Shown here in pieces: positions 1 through 7,829 of a DNA stretch of 64,000 bases. The number at the start of each line of letters is the position of its first letter. Positions within the stretch are counted from its first letter, which is position 1. The position numbers and the translations under genes are program-made. Origin of the DNA: Nostoc sp. NIES-4103 (GTDB taxonomy: Bacteria; Cyanobacteriota; Cyanobacteriia; Cyanobacteriales; Nostocaceae); assembly GCF_002368335.1 (NCBI RefSeq), contig NZ_AP018288.1, forward strand, positions 6,078,831 through 6,142,830, written 5' to 3'. A model generated the notes under the pieces. That model ran no database searches. It had not been told where the DNA came from and worked only from the letters and a program-made list of their open reading frames with translations.

Positions 1-1
1 T

Positions 2-82
2 GCTTGGATGGCTCCTCAAGACCAGCCTCACGAACAATTTGTATTCCCTGAAGAAGTACTACCTCGCGGTAACGCTCTCTAA
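2..82 (+). CDS. psbD: Photosystem II D2 protein, C-terminal end (partial)
   Basis: Only the last 26 codons are inside the window, read in the second frame and ending in TAA at 80-82. The translation starts AWMAPQDQPHEQFVFPEEVL and ends PRGNAL, which is the well-known conserved C-terminus of the D2 reaction-centre protein. D2 pairs with D1 in the thylakoid membrane to carry the primary photochemistry of photosystem II. No psbC follows, so this is probably a stand-alone psbD copy rather than the psbDC operon copy; many cyanobacteria carry both. A strong hairpin terminator lies 43 bases after the stop. Confidence 0.95.
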   Translation, partial: AWMAPQDQPHEQFVFPEEVLPRGNAL

Positions 83-104
83 GGCTTAATTAACTAGAAT
101 TTCA

Positions 105-299
105 TCATTGATGATTCTCCAGTGATCCTCCGCAATTTAGCGGAGGATTTTCTATTTTTTGACTTGGCAACCTATCGATCCAATCTTCAATAAGTTGAGT
201 AACTGTTTTTTCTTTATCCTGTGCATAAGCCTTGAGCTTATCGTGTCTCCTAGAAGATATACGAATATGTAAATCTTTTTTCTCCATAAGTATGTACAT
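105..299 (-). CDS. Small ribbon-helix-helix-like protein
   Basis: A 64-residue protein convergent to psbD. Residues 5-45 (MEKKDLHIRISSRRHDKLKA, then an acidic/basic helix ending EDWIDRLP) have the pattern of a ribbon-helix-helix DNA-binding domain of the CopG/Arc type: a short beta strand with alternating residues (LHIRI) and then two helices. Such proteins usually act as dimeric repressors or antitoxins. The likely start is the internal ATG at codon 5 (position 287) or the upstream ATG at 299; neither has a clear Shine-Dalgarno. No toxin gene lies beside it. The C-terminal 14 residues are read through the psbD terminator hairpin, so the tail is unlikely to be under protein-level constraint. 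The function is not known. Confidence 0.55.
   Translation of the reverse strand: MYILMEKKDLHIRISSRRHDKLKAYAQDKEKTVTQLIEDWIDRLPSQKIENPPLNCGGSLENHQ
125..157 (+). terminator. Intrinsic terminator after psbD
   Basis: The 9-bp perfect stem ATCCTCCGC (125-133) / GCGGAGGAT (140-148) is followed by a T-rich run. It is placed to stop psbD transcription. The same bases encode the last residues of the convergent small ORF on the minus strand. Confidence 0.85.
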
Positions 300-630
300 A
301 ACATGAACATATCTATAGTAGTATATAAATGGTCAATGACCCACCTACACGGCTGTAAACAACAGGTCACAGTAGCGGTAATACGCGCGACCTCAGTAAC
401 TAGCGTGAGCAAAGGGGAAGGAGCGTTGCCAACTGGTAAGCCATTGCTGTAATTCCAAGTAACGTTGTACGTAAAACAATTTAACTGCCTGCGGGAGGCG
501 TGCGGCTGCCTGGGTTCTGGCTTTGACCAGATAAAGGGGGAAACTCCAAAGATGCTGTGTAAGACGGGCGAGCGTTTTTGGTAACGCACATTATTTTTAC
601 AATGTTCCTAACAGAGCAATAGCAAGTGAT
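300..630. other. Intergenic, no gene recognised
   Basis: A reading frame on the minus strand crosses this stretch, but its composition does not resemble a protein family and it overlaps the small RHH gene. The stretch contains GC-rich repeated sequence typical of Nostoc intergenic DNA. It presumably also holds the promoter of the minus-strand RHH gene. Confidence 0.4.
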
Positions 631-638
631 ACAGGAAG

Positions 639-669
639 CCTACACTTGTGCTGACGCAGTAAGTGTAGG
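639..669. promoter_or_regulatory. 9-bp dyad upstream of the structured RNA
   Basis: CCTACACTT (639-647) and AAGTGTAGG (661-669) form a perfect inverted repeat with a 13-base spacer. It sits about 40 bases before a -10-like TATATT (709-714) and so could be an operator for the transcript that starts near 720. No regulator can be assigned. It could also simply be a hairpin. Confidence 0.35.
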
Positions 670-795
670 TACTTCACTTAATTGTTCTAAATATCAAATA
701 AAGTGTGTTATATTGATTTAAGGTCAACAACCCGGAGTCAAAATACTCCGCCTTTTTGAAACTAAGACCGCTTAGGCAACAAGGAGGTGATGCCC

Positions 796-867
796 ATGAT
801 AGAAAGTAGTAAAAGCATGGGTCATCAGGTTGCAGTTAGCCGGCTGTGCGCCGGGGCTGTTCTCTAA
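796..867 (+). CDS. 23-residue leader peptide candidate
   Basis: ATG at 796 is preceded by AAGGAGGTGAT (781-791), an 11-base match to the complement of the 16S rRNA 3' end with ideal spacing of about 8 bases. It is one of the strongest ribosome binding sites in the window. The peptide begins MIESSKSMGHQVAVSRLCAG and ends AVL before TAA at 865-867. It is not hydrophobic and has no recognised domain. It lies inside the structured RNA, and its start region is paired in one of the two alternative folds. This suggests that its translation is the sensor step of an attenuation mechanism, or that the region encodes a micropeptide under translational control. Both are inferences. Confidence 0.45.
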   Translation: MIESSKSMGHQVAVSRLCAGAVL

Positions 868-971
868 AAGTTAGCCTTAGTTATCGTTGAGATACTAAGT
901 TAGCTCAATTAGCTAGGCTAAAGCTCGGAGTTCCTTCCGGCAGTCTGGTTGCAACCTGAAGACCCGCTAGA

Positions 972-1017
972 CCGCTCTGATTTAGATCAACTGATCCAAA
1001 TCAGAGCGGATAGTTTT
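972..1017 (+). terminator. Intrinsic terminator between the leader RNA and the pterin dehydratase gene
   Basis: CCGCTCTGATTT (972-983) pairs perfectly with AAATCAGAGCGG (998-1009), with an extra GATCA/TGATC in the loop, followed by TAGTTTTTA. The position immediately before the gene at 1056 allows either simple termination of an upstream RNA or conditional read-through. Confidence 0.8.
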
Positions 1018-1055
1018 TATGGGTAACTTTAGTTTTAAAACAGGGATTTTGTGAT

Positions 1056-1337
1056 ATGGCACAACTACTGAGTGATGCACAAATTACTGAACAGGCCAGC
1101 AATCTTTCAGGTTGGACAGTAGAAGGATCTAAGTTACAGACTACTCGCAAATTTCCAGACTTTATTACAGCAATTGAATTTGTTAATAAGCTGGTAGAAC
1201 CTGCCGAAGCAGCAGGACATCATCCAGATATAGAGATTTCTTATAACAAAGTTAAAATTTCACTGACTACTCATGACGCAGGTGGGTTGACACAAAAGGA
1301 CTTTGATGTAGCAGCGGTAATTTCGCAAATCAATTAA
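1056..1337 (+). CDS. Pterin-4a-carbinolamine dehydratase (PCD/DCoH family)
   Basis: A 93-residue protein, the usual length for this family. It carries the family signature: H55-H56-P57-D, then Y63 and T72-H73-D74, with GGLT and KDF downstream. These histidines and the aspartate form the active site that dehydrates 4a-hydroxytetrahydropterin back to the quinonoid dihydropterin, recycling the pterin cofactor of aromatic amino acid hydroxylases. In cyanobacteria the physiological partner is uncertain. Its start is 39 bases after a strong terminator and a structured RNA, which could control its expression. It is followed by about 140 bases of unannotated DNA and the promoter of the porin gene. 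The assignment to the family is firm; the in vivo substrate is not. Confidence 0.9.
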   Translation: MAQLLSDAQITEQASNLSGWTVEGSKLQTTRKFPDFITAIEFVNKLVEPAEAAGHHPDIEISYNKVKISLTTHDAGGLTQKDFDVAAVISQIN

Positions 1338-1478
1338 AAGATTTATTATAATCAGCTGTCATTATCTGTGTTTTCCCTAGTTAAAATCGGTAAGGACTAA
1401 TAAGTACCTGAAAACCTAGTCCTAATTGAGATGTGTAGGCGATTCCATGTGACAGTTAATCAGGCGATCGCTGCTATG

Positions 1479-1506
1479 TTGCCATCTGCTTTAGATGCTT
1501 TATAAT
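1479..1506 (+). promoter_or_regulatory. Sigma70-type promoter of the porin gene
   Basis: TTGCCA (1479-1484), a 16-base spacer and TATAAT (1501-1506) form a near-consensus vegetative promoter. It would start transcription near 1513 and leave a leader of about 195 bases before the ATG at 1709, consistent with a highly expressed outer-membrane protein. Confidence 0.55.
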
Positions 1507-1708
1507 GATATGCTATGAAGCTATGTTTTTGCATAAGATAATCACATGGGTTTTTAACATGAAATTAATCGGTTATTAGCTTTGCAAAAACTAAAATTGT
1601 AATAGTAGCAACTAGCGCTCATTAATAGATTTCAACATGATGTCGGATTTTTGAGAATAGGTGCAGCAAAAACAATTATCTATACAAGGTGTGAGGAGAA
1701 AAGGAAAA

Positions 1709-3460
1709 ATGTCTAATCTATTGTGGAAAACCCTAGCGGTTAGCCCAGCAGTTTTGGGAGCAACGTTACTAGTTTCAGCAACAGCAATGGCGGCTCCAAA
1801 TGCCACCAAGGAAGTAGCAGCAGCTGAAAAAACAGCCGCAACAGAAGTTGCCCAAACACCAGAAATTTTGGCTCAAGCAGCTCCAGCATCCAACGATGCC
1901 GCAGTTTTAGATCAAGTTAACCGTTACAGCAAGGAAGGCACACAAAACACTTCTGTGTCTCAAGTCACCTCGGTGTCTCAGTTCTCCGATGTGCAACCAA
2001 CAGATTGGGCATTCCAAGCGTTACAGTCCTTGGTTGAGCGTTATGGTTGTATTGCTGGGTATCCCAGTGGCGTCTACCGTGGTAACCGTGCTTTGACCCG
2101 TTACGAATTTGCCGCTGGTTTAAATGCTTGTTTGGATCGGGTTAACGAATTGATTGCCACAGCCACAGCTGACTTGGTAACCAAACAAGACTTAGCGACT
2201 TTACAGCGGTTACAAGAAGAATTTTCCGCAGAATTAGCAACCCTACGTGGACGTGTAGATTCTTTAGAAGCTCGTACTGCTGAATTGGAAGCAAACCAGT
2301 TCTCAACTACCACCAAACTAGTTGGTGAAGCAATTTTTGCAGTGACCGACGCCTTTGGCGATAACACAGGTGACGCCAACAATACAGTCTTCCAAAACAG
2401 AGTTCGTCTAGGTTTGCAAAGCAGCTTCACTGGTAGAGACGTGTTGACCACCCGTCTATCTGCTAGCAATACAACTCCCTTTGACATCCAAGACAGCGCT
2501 GGCGCTAATATTAACGATACTAGCGGAGAAGGCTTACAAACATTTCAAGTTAATGGTGGCTCAACTTCCAATAATGTCCAGATAGACAGGTTGACCTATG
2601 AAGCCCCCATTGGCCCAGCCCAAGTTTACCTAGCTGCGGCTGGCGGACAACACAGTCATTACGCCGCTGTTAACAACCCTTACTTCTTTGACAAAACTGA
2701 CGGTGGTAACGGCGCGTTGTCTACCTTCTCTTCGGAAAATCCCATCTACCGCATTGGTGGCGGTGCTGGTTTAGCGCTGAATATACCTTTTGGTCAAGGC
2801 GGCGGTATCCTCAAACCCAGCTCTCTCACCTTAGGTTACTTGGCATCGGAAGCTAACACCCCGACTGGTGGCTCAGGTCTGTTCGATGGTAACTATGCTG
2901 CATTAGGACAGTTGAACTTTAGTGTTGGCGATCGCATAGCCTTAGCTGCAACCTACGTTCATGGATACAGTGGTGCAGGCAGTACCTTATTTGATGCAGG
3001 TGGTTTTAATGGTGACAACGTTGCTTTAGTAGGTACTGAAACAGCTAATAGATTGGATAGCTCAGCTAGCAGTAATTCTTACGGTATATCCGCTGCATTC
3101 AGACCGAGCGACAAATTGTCAATTAGTGGCTTCGTCTCTTACCACGATGTTACCCTCACAGGTAGTGGTAATGATTATGAAGCTTGGTCTTACGGTGCTG
3201 GTGTAGCTTTACCTGATTTTGGTAAAAAGGGTAACGTATTGGGTATTTTCGCTGGTGCAGTGCCCTATGCTCTTAACCGTCCAGGCTTTACCGGCAGAAA
3301 TGGTGGAGACACACCATACCAAATTGAAGGCTTCTACAAGTATCGCGTTTCTGATAACGTTTCAATCACCCCTGGCGTTATCTACTTGACTTCTCCTGGT
3401 CAAAACAGCGATAACGATGATGCAATTATTGGTACCCTCAGAACAACCTTTACCTTCTAG
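1709..3460 (+). CDS. SLH-domain outer-membrane porin (iron uptake porin / OprB family)
   Basis: A 583-residue protein. The ATG at 1709 is preferred over the GTG at 1661 because GGAG lies just upstream and the protein then begins with a classical signal peptide (MSNLLWKTLAVSP to SATAMA, about 28 residues). A single S-layer homology domain follows (about residues 85-145, FSDVQPTDWAFQAL to LTRYEFAAGL), which anchors cyanobacterial porins to the peptidoglycan. A short coiled coil comes next (about 145-195, ATLRGRVDSLEARTAELEAN) and then the OprB-type beta-barrel to the C-terminus, which ends in an aromatic-terminated strand (TFTF). This architecture is typical of the abundant cyanobacterial porins that pass small solutes and inorganic ions, including iron. 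A consensus promoter lies upstream and a GC-rich terminator downstream, so it is monocistronic. Confidence 0.9.
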   Translation: MSNLLWKTLAVSPAVLGATLLVSATAMAAPNATKEVAAAEKTAATEVAQTPEILAQAAPASNDAAVLDQVNRYSKEGTQNTSVSQVTSVSQFSDVQPTDWAFQALQSLVERYGCIAGYPSGVYRGNRALTRYEFAAGLNACLDRVNELIATATADLVTKQDLATLQRLQEEFSAELATLRGRVDSLEARTAELEANQFSTTTKLVGEAIFAVTDAFGDNTGDANNTVFQNRVRLGLQSSFTGRDVLTTRLSASNTTPFDIQDSAGANINDTSGEGLQTFQVNGGSTSNNVQIDRLTYEAPIGPAQVYLAAAGGQHSHYAAVNNPYFFDKTDGGNGALSTFSSENPIYRIGGGAGLALNIPFGQGGGILKPSSLTLGYLASEANTPTGGSGLFDGNYAALGQLNFSVGDRIALAATYVHGYSGAGSTLFDAGGFNGDNVALVGTETANRLDSSASSNSYGISAAFRPSDKLSISGFVSYHDVTLTGSGNDYEAWSYGAGVALPDFGKKGNVLGIFAGAVPYALNRPGFTGRNGGDTPYQIEGFYKYRVSDNVSITPGVIYLTSPGQNSDNDDAIIGTLRTTFTF

Positions 3461-3499
3461 AGGGTTGCAAATCACTTAACAATTTTCAACTTAATTCCT

Positions 3500-3525
3500 C
3501 CCCGCCATCAGGCGGGGCTTTTTAT
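3500..3525 (+). terminator. Intrinsic terminator of the porin gene
   Basis: CCCCGCC (3500-3506) / GGCGGGG (3511-3517) with an ATCA loop is followed by CTTTTTAT. Confidence 0.9.
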
Positions 3526-3810
3526 TTTTGATGAAGATTATAAAAAACCCCAGTGGAGAACCGGAGTATACTAGAAAAGTGAGGAGTTGTGAGTTATGAA
3601 TTCAAAAATCCTGACTCACACCAGAAGTCATATCATGTCCAGATAAAAACTGATAAAAAACTACTCTCCACAACCTTGCCCATTGTCAAAGCAGGGTGTC
3701 TAATCAGGCGGGTGGGTTGAATCAGGTAATCATAAGTAATGAAGTGGACTTGACAAAACTTTTGAGCAGCGAACTTTTTTCAAAAAGCTAGCGCCATAAA
3801 ATTACTGACC

Positions 3811-3853
3811 TCATAACTCCTAACTCCTAACTCCTAACTTCTAACTCCTAACT
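3811..3853. repeat. Heptameric tandem repeat (taactcc)
   Basis: About six copies of the heptamer CTAACTC run up to the start of the Rrf2 gene. This is the STRR type widespread in Nostocales intergenic DNA. It occupies the region where the regulator's promoter and RBS would be expected. Confidence 0.8.
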
Positions 3854-3871
3854 TATTAGTTATTACTGCTT

Positions 3872-4309
3872 GTGGAACTATCATGTAAATCTGAATACGC
3901 TCTTCTTGCCTTGTTAGAGATGGCGACTCATTACGAAAACGGCGAACCGATGCAAATTCGACAAATTGCCGCACAACAAAATATACCCGATCGCTATCTC
4001 GAACAGCTACTGGCAACATTAAGGCGTGCGGGTATAGTTAAGAGTCAACGCGGCTCAAAAGGTGGTTACCTGTTATCGCGGGAACCTTGGAAAATCACCC
4101 TTTTACAAATTTTAGAATGTTTGGAAGGGTTAGATGTCAGGCCATCTGAGGAAGCCGTTAATCACAAAAATTTAGATAGTGCTGTTGTGGATGAAATCTG
4201 GATAGAAGCTTGTCAAGCAGCAAATTCAGTGTTGCAAAAATACACGCTTCAGGATTTGTGTGAAAAACGAAATTCCCGACGGCAGTTAGATGTTATGTAC
4301 TACATTTAG
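3872..4309 (+). CDS. Rrf2-family transcriptional regulator (CymR/CysR-like)
   Basis: 145 residues with a GTG start. The Rrf2 winged helix spans about residues 1-85: SEYALLALLEMA, IRQIAAQQNIPDRYLEQLL and the wing SQRGSKGGYLL are canonical. The three clustered cysteines that bind an iron-sulfur cluster in IscR and NsrR are absent, which fits the cysteine-metabolism branch (CymR type). The gene lies 91 bases upstream of and codirectional with cysteine synthase. In Gram-positive bacteria, CymR works with CysK as a sensing partner. A role in sulfur/cysteine control is therefore inferred from family and context; the DNA target is unknown. The gene is preceded by a heptamer repeat, so the start is not supported by a clear RBS. 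Confidence 0.8.
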   Translation: MELSCKSEYALLALLEMATHYENGEPMQIRQIAAQQNIPDRYLEQLLATLRRAGIVKSQRGSKGGYLLSREPWKITLLQILECLEGLDVRPSEEAVNHKNLDSAVVDEIWIEACQAANSVLQKYTLQDLCEKRNSRRQLDVMYYI

Positions 4310-4400
4310 TCAATAGTCCAAAGTCAAGAGTCCAAAGTTTTTTGACTGATGGCTGATGACTAATGACTATTGACTGTTGACTATTAAATAAGGAGTAATT

Positions 4401-5363
4401 ATGCGGGTTGCTCGTAATATTACAGAACTTGTTGGTCGTACACCTTTGGTGCAATTGAGCCGTATCCCTCAAGAAGAAGGATGTGTGGCTGAGATTGTGG
4501 TGAAACTGGAAAGTATGAACCCATCGGCATCAGTGAAAGACCGGATTGGGGTGAGCATGATTAACGCCGCAGAAGAGGAAGGGTTAATCACTCCTAAAAA
4601 AACAATATTAGTAGAACCGACCTCTGGCAATACAGGAATTGCTTTAGCAATGGCAGCAGCAGCTAAAGGTTATCGTTTAATTTTGACAATGCCAGAAACG
4701 ATGAGTGGTGAACGACGAGCAATGTTACGAGCCTATGGAGCTGAACTAGAACTCACACCGGGAATCGAAGGCATGAGTGGGGCAATTCGACGGGCGCAGG
4801 AAATAGTGAATAATACCCCAGATGCCTATATGTTGCAGCAATTCCGTAACCCAGCGAATGCACAAATCCACCGTGAAACTACAGCTGTTGAAATCTGGGA
4901 AGATACTGATGGTAAAGTTGACATGATTGTCGCAGGAGTCGGTACAGGTGGTACGATCACAGGTGTGGCAGAAGTGATTAAAGCACGCAAGCCGAGCTTT
5001 AAGGCGATCGCAGTCGAACCAGCCAATAGCCCAGTTTTATCTGGGGGACGACCGGGGCCGCACAAAATCCAGGGAATTGGCGCTGGCTTTATTCCCCAAG
5101 TGCTAAACATGAAATTGATTGACGAAGTGATTAGCGTCACCGATGAAGAAGCGATCGCTTACGGCCGGCGTTTGGCAAAAGAAGAAGGACTACTATCTGG
5201 TATTTCTACCGGAGCAGCTTTATGTGCCGCCATTCGTGTTGCCCAACGCCAAGAAAATGAGGGGCGCTTAATTGTGATGATTCAACCCAGTTTTGGAGAG
5301 AGGTATTTAAGTACACCGTTGTTCCAAGACCTGGAAGCAAAGGTAGCCGCTAGCATCAGCTAA
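4401..5363 (+). CDS. cysK: Cysteine synthase A (O-acetylserine sulfhydrylase)
   Basis: A 320-residue fold-type II PLP enzyme of normal length. The PLP lysine is K46 in [11 protein letters not shown], the substrate-binding loop is TSGNTG (74-79), and the phosphate-binding glycine loop is GTGGTITG. It condenses O-acetylserine with sulfide to make cysteine in the cytoplasm. The ATG is supported by AAGGAG eight bases upstream. It follows an Rrf2-family regulator without the FeS cysteines, suggesting local control of cysteine synthesis. The J-domain gene starts 16 bases after the stop and may be cotranscribed. The C-terminal lid is complete ([15 protein letters not shown]). Confidence 0.95.
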   Translation: MRVARNITELVGRTPLVQLSRIPQEEGCVAEIVVKLESMNPSASVKDRIGVSMINAAEEEGLITPKKTILVEPTSGNTGIALAMAAAAKGYRLILTMPETMSGERRAMLRAYGAELELTPGIEGMSGAIRRAQEIVNNTPDAYMLQQFRNPANAQIHRETTAVEIWEDTDGKVDMIVAGVGTGGTITGVAEVIKARKPSFKAIAVEPANSPVLSGGRPGPHKIQGIGAGFIPQVLNMKLIDEVISVTDEEAIAYGRRLAKEEGLLSGISTGAALCAAIRVAQRQENEGRLIVMIQPSFGERYLSTPLFQDLEAKVAASIS

Positions 5364-5379
5364 CGATAAATTTGGATGA

Positions 5380-6087
5380 ATGGTCGATTCTAAACAAAAT
5401 TTTAACCACTACGACACACTCAAAGTCAGTCCTAATGCCAGCCAAGCGGAGATTAAGCAAGCTTATCGCCGCTTGGTGAAATTATTTCATCCTGATAGCA
5501 ATCAGGATACAGCGGATAACGAGCAGATTATCAGGATTAATGCTGCATACGAGGTTTTGGGCGATAGTCAAAATCGGCATAGTTACGATCAACAACTGCG
5601 GGATGGCTCTCATAAATTAAATAGCGATCGCCGTCAACAACGTACAGCATCCGCTCAAAAGCATTACCAAACAACAAGGCAAACAGGACGGGATGCGGAT
5701 GAGCAAGTCGAGGAATGGCTGCGGCTAGTTTATCAACCAGTCAACCGCTTGCTTTGTAACATTCTCTATTCCCTAGAAGAACAAATGGATGAATTAGCGG
5801 CCGATCCCTTTGACGATGAATTATTAGACCAATTTCAAGAATACTTAAAAACTTGCCGAGAAAACCTCAAACAGGCACAAGTGACTTTTCGTTCCCTACC
5901 AAATCCCCCCAGTCTGGCAAGAACAGCGGCTCATCTGTACTACAGCCTCAGTCAAGTAGGAGATGGATTAGACGAATTGGGCTACTTCCCGTTGAACTAC
6001 GATGAACGTTATTTACACACAGGTCAAGAAATGTTCCGTATAGCGACAAGATTGCACTGGGAAGCGCAGGCTTCGGTTAAAAGTTAG
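5380..6087 (+). CDS. J-domain (DnaJ-like) protein
   Basis: 235 residues. An N-terminal J domain (about residues 8-70) carries the invariant HPD tripeptide at 37-39 and the usual helix II/III pattern (AEIKQAYRRLVKLF, INAAYEVLGDSQNR). The rest (about 100-235) is an unclassified helical region conserved in cyanobacterial J proteins (RLVYQPVNRLLCNI, PPSLARTAAHLYYSLSQVGD). There is no Gly/Phe linker, zinc finger or C-terminal client-binding domain, so it is a class C co-chaperone that would stimulate an Hsp70 for a specialised task. It starts 16 bases after cysK and may share its transcript. The client is unknown. Confidence 0.85.
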   Translation: MVDSKQNFNHYDTLKVSPNASQAEIKQAYRRLVKLFHPDSNQDTADNEQIIRINAAYEVLGDSQNRHSYDQQLRDGSHKLNSDRRQQRTASAQKHYQTTRQTGRDADEQVEEWLRLVYQPVNRLLCNILYSLEEQMDELAADPFDDELLDQFQEYLKTCRENLKQAQVTFRSLPNPPSLARTAAHLYYSLSQVGDGLDELGYFPLNYDERYLHTGQEMFRIATRLHWEAQASVKS

Positions 6088-6171
6088 GAGTTATGAGTTA
6101 GGAGTTAGGAGTTAAGAGTTTTATCTCCCTCATCCCCCTCATCCCCCTCATCTTCCCCCGCTCCCCCGCCA
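6083..6171. repeat. Heptameric repeats after the J-domain gene
   Basis: A run of GTTAGGA heptamers (6083-6120) is followed by a CATCCCC-type run (about 6125-6171). Both are STRR-type arrays and no gene is present here. Confidence 0.75.
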
Positions 6172-6226
6172 GGCAACGACACCGCTACAATAGTACCCTA
6201 ATGAATGATTATGCCAAAATAGTGAT

Positions 6227-7702
6227 ATGACTTCTGCTACAACCGTCAAAACAGATTACGAAGCGATTATTGGTTTAGAAACCCATTGTCAGCTGAGTAC
6301 CAATACCAAGATTTTTTCCAACAGTTCCACAGCATTCGGTGCTGACCCCAATACTAATATTGACCCGGTGTGTATGGGTTTACCTGGGGTTTTACCTGTA
6401 CTTAACGAAAAAGTACTAGAGTATGCTGTCAAAGCTGGTTTAGCGCTGAATTGCCAAATTGCTAAATATAGCAAATTTGACCGTAAACAGTATTTTTATC
6501 CTGATTTACCCAAAAACTACCAAATTTCTCAATATGACCTGCCCATTGCAGAACATGGCTGGTTAGAAATTGAATTAGTCGATGCTGATGGTAATCCCAT
6601 TCGCAAGCGTATTGGGATTACACGTTTGCACATGGAAGAGGATGCTGGCAAACTTGTACATGCAGGTAGCGATCGCTTGTCTGGTTCTACCTATTCTTTG
6701 GTAGACTACAACCGCGCAGGTGTACCGCTGGTGGAAATTGTCTCAGAACCAGATTTACGTTCCGGACAAGAAGCTGCTGAATATGCCGAAGAATTACGCC
6801 GCATTGTGCGCTATCTCGGTGTGAGTGATGGCAACATGCAAGAAGGTTCTCTACGTTGTGATGTCAACATCTCTGTGCGTCCCGTGGGACAAAAAGAGTT
6901 TGGCACCAAGGTAGAAATTAAAAACATGAACTCGTTTAGTGCGATTCAACGAGCCATTGAATATGAAATTGAACGGCAAATTGCAGCAATTGAAGCCGGT
7001 GAGCGTATTATACAAGAAACTCGTCTGTGGGAAGAAGGTTCGCAACGGACAATTAGTATGCGGACTAAGGAAGGTTCTAGCGATTATCGCTACTTCCCCG
7101 AACCAGATTTGGCACCAATTGAGGTGTCAAGTGAACAATTAAACAAGTGGCGTAGTGAATTACCAGAACTACCAGCGCAAAAACGCCGCCATTATGAAAG
7201 TGAGTTGGGGCTTTCGCCTTATGATGCGCGGGTGTTGACAGAAGAGCGTGCCGTGGCTGAATATTTTGAAGGAGCGATCAAAGCAGGTGCAAATCCGAAA
7301 GCTGCTGCAAACTGGATTACTCAAGATATTGCGGCATATCTCAACAAGCAAAAACTCAATATTACTGAAATTGCGCTGAGTCCTGCAAATCTGGCTGATG
7401 TGATCACTCGCATTGAAAAAGGTAAAATCAGCAATGCTCAAGCGAAAGAAAAGCTAGCAGATTTACTGACGGGTGTTTCTCCTGAAAAAGCTTTTGCTGG
7501 ACAAGAGTTAATTACTGATCCTACGGTGCTGGAACCGATTATTGATGAAGTGATTGCTGCTAATCCCAAAGAATTAGAAAAGTATCGCAATGGTAACGTT
7601 AATCTCAAGGGTTTCTTTGTGGGACAAGTTCTGAAAAAGACTAGCAAACGTGCTGATCCTAAACTAACTAATGAGTTGGTAGAGAAGAAGCTGAATAGTT
7701 AG
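6227..7702 (+). CDS. gatB: Aspartyl/glutamyl-tRNA amidotransferase subunit B
   Basis: 491 residues, normal for GatB. The start region (YEAIIGLETHCQLST), CMGLPGVLPVLN and KFDRKQYFYPDLPKNYQISQ are hallmark GatB motifs of the catalytic amidotransferase domain, followed by the helical tail and the YqeY-like C-terminal domain (about 330-490). GatB works in the GatCAB complex. It activates misacylated Glu-tRNA(Gln), and in some organisms Asp-tRNA(Asn), for transamidation with ammonia delivered by GatA. gatA and gatC are not in the window, as is normal for cyanobacteria, where the subunits are scattered. A good terminator follows. Confidence 0.97.
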   Translation: MTSATTVKTDYEAIIGLETHCQLSTNTKIFSNSSTAFGADPNTNIDPVCMGLPGVLPVLNEKVLEYAVKAGLALNCQIAKYSKFDRKQYFYPDLPKNYQISQYDLPIAEHGWLEIELVDADGNPIRKRIGITRLHMEEDAGKLVHAGSDRLSGSTYSLVDYNRAGVPLVEIVSEPDLRSGQEAAEYAEELRRIVRYLGVSDGNMQEGSLRCDVNISVRPVGQKEFGTKVEIKNMNSFSAIQRAIEYEIERQIAAIEAGERIIQETRLWEEGSQRTISMRTKEGSSDYRYFPEPDLAPIEVSSEQLNKWRSELPELPAQKRRHYESELGLSPYDARVLTEERAVAEYFEGAIKAGANPKAAANWITQDIAAYLNKQKLNITEIALSPANLADVITRIEKGKISNAQAKEKLADLLTGVSPEKAFAGQELITDPTVLEPIIDEVIAANPKELEKYRNGNVNLKGFFVGQVLKKTSKRADPKLTNELVEKKLNS

Positions 7703-7749
7703 GGAAGTTGAAGAAATAAGTTATTTCGATTTCAGTTGTTGATTTTTGT

Positions 7750-7777
7750 GGGCAATTTATGAATTGCCCATTTTTTT
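7750..7777 (+). terminator. Intrinsic terminator of gatB
   Basis: GGGCAATT (7750-7757) / AATTGCCC (7762-7769) with a TATG loop is followed by a seven-base T run. A repeat related to CGCAAAGACGCAGAGGCGCA follows at about 7783-7810. Confidence 0.85.
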
Positions 7778-7829
7778 GTTTCGCGCAAAGACGCAGAGGC
7801 GCAAAGGAAGAACGCAAATAGTGGTGACG

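Larger units (their letters stand above)
720..1017 (+). ncRNA. Candidate structured leader/non-coding RNA upstream of pterin dehydratase
   Basis: This 300-base stretch has no long ORF but dense, mutually consistent base pairing. In order: a terminator-like hairpin CGGAGT/ACTCCG (733-750) followed by CCTTTTTG; a small hairpin CTAAG/CTTAG (762-775); a hairpin sequestering the RBS and ATG of a 23-codon ORF (789-798 with 816-826); a hairpin in AGCCGGC...GGCT (838-858); a hairpin CTTAGT/ACTAAG near 875-898; and CGGA/TCCG near 926-939. A long-range helix pairs GGGTC and TCAGGTTGCA (819-834) with TGCAACCTGA and GACCC (950-965), 15 bp with one A.A mismatch. The last element is a terminator (972-1017), 39 bases before the next start codon. 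The long-range helix and the RBS hairpin share bases 819-826 and are mutually exclusive, as expected of an attenuator or riboswitch-like switch. I cannot match it to a named RNA family. Confidence 0.5.

Noticed and set aside
152..589. 145-codon open frame on the minus strand
   Set aside because: It overlaps the small RHH gene and repeat-like GC-rich DNA, has odd composition (many Cys, Arg, Pro) and no RBS or family resemblance.
1612..1809. 65-codon minus-strand frame across the porin start
   Set aside because: It is antisense to the porin signal peptide and its promoter leader, with no supporting features.
3811..3853. Regularly repeated units that might suggest a CRISPR array
   Set aside because: The heptamers are contiguous without spacers of constant length; the same holds for the other STRR blocks. 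No CRISPR array or cas gene was seen.
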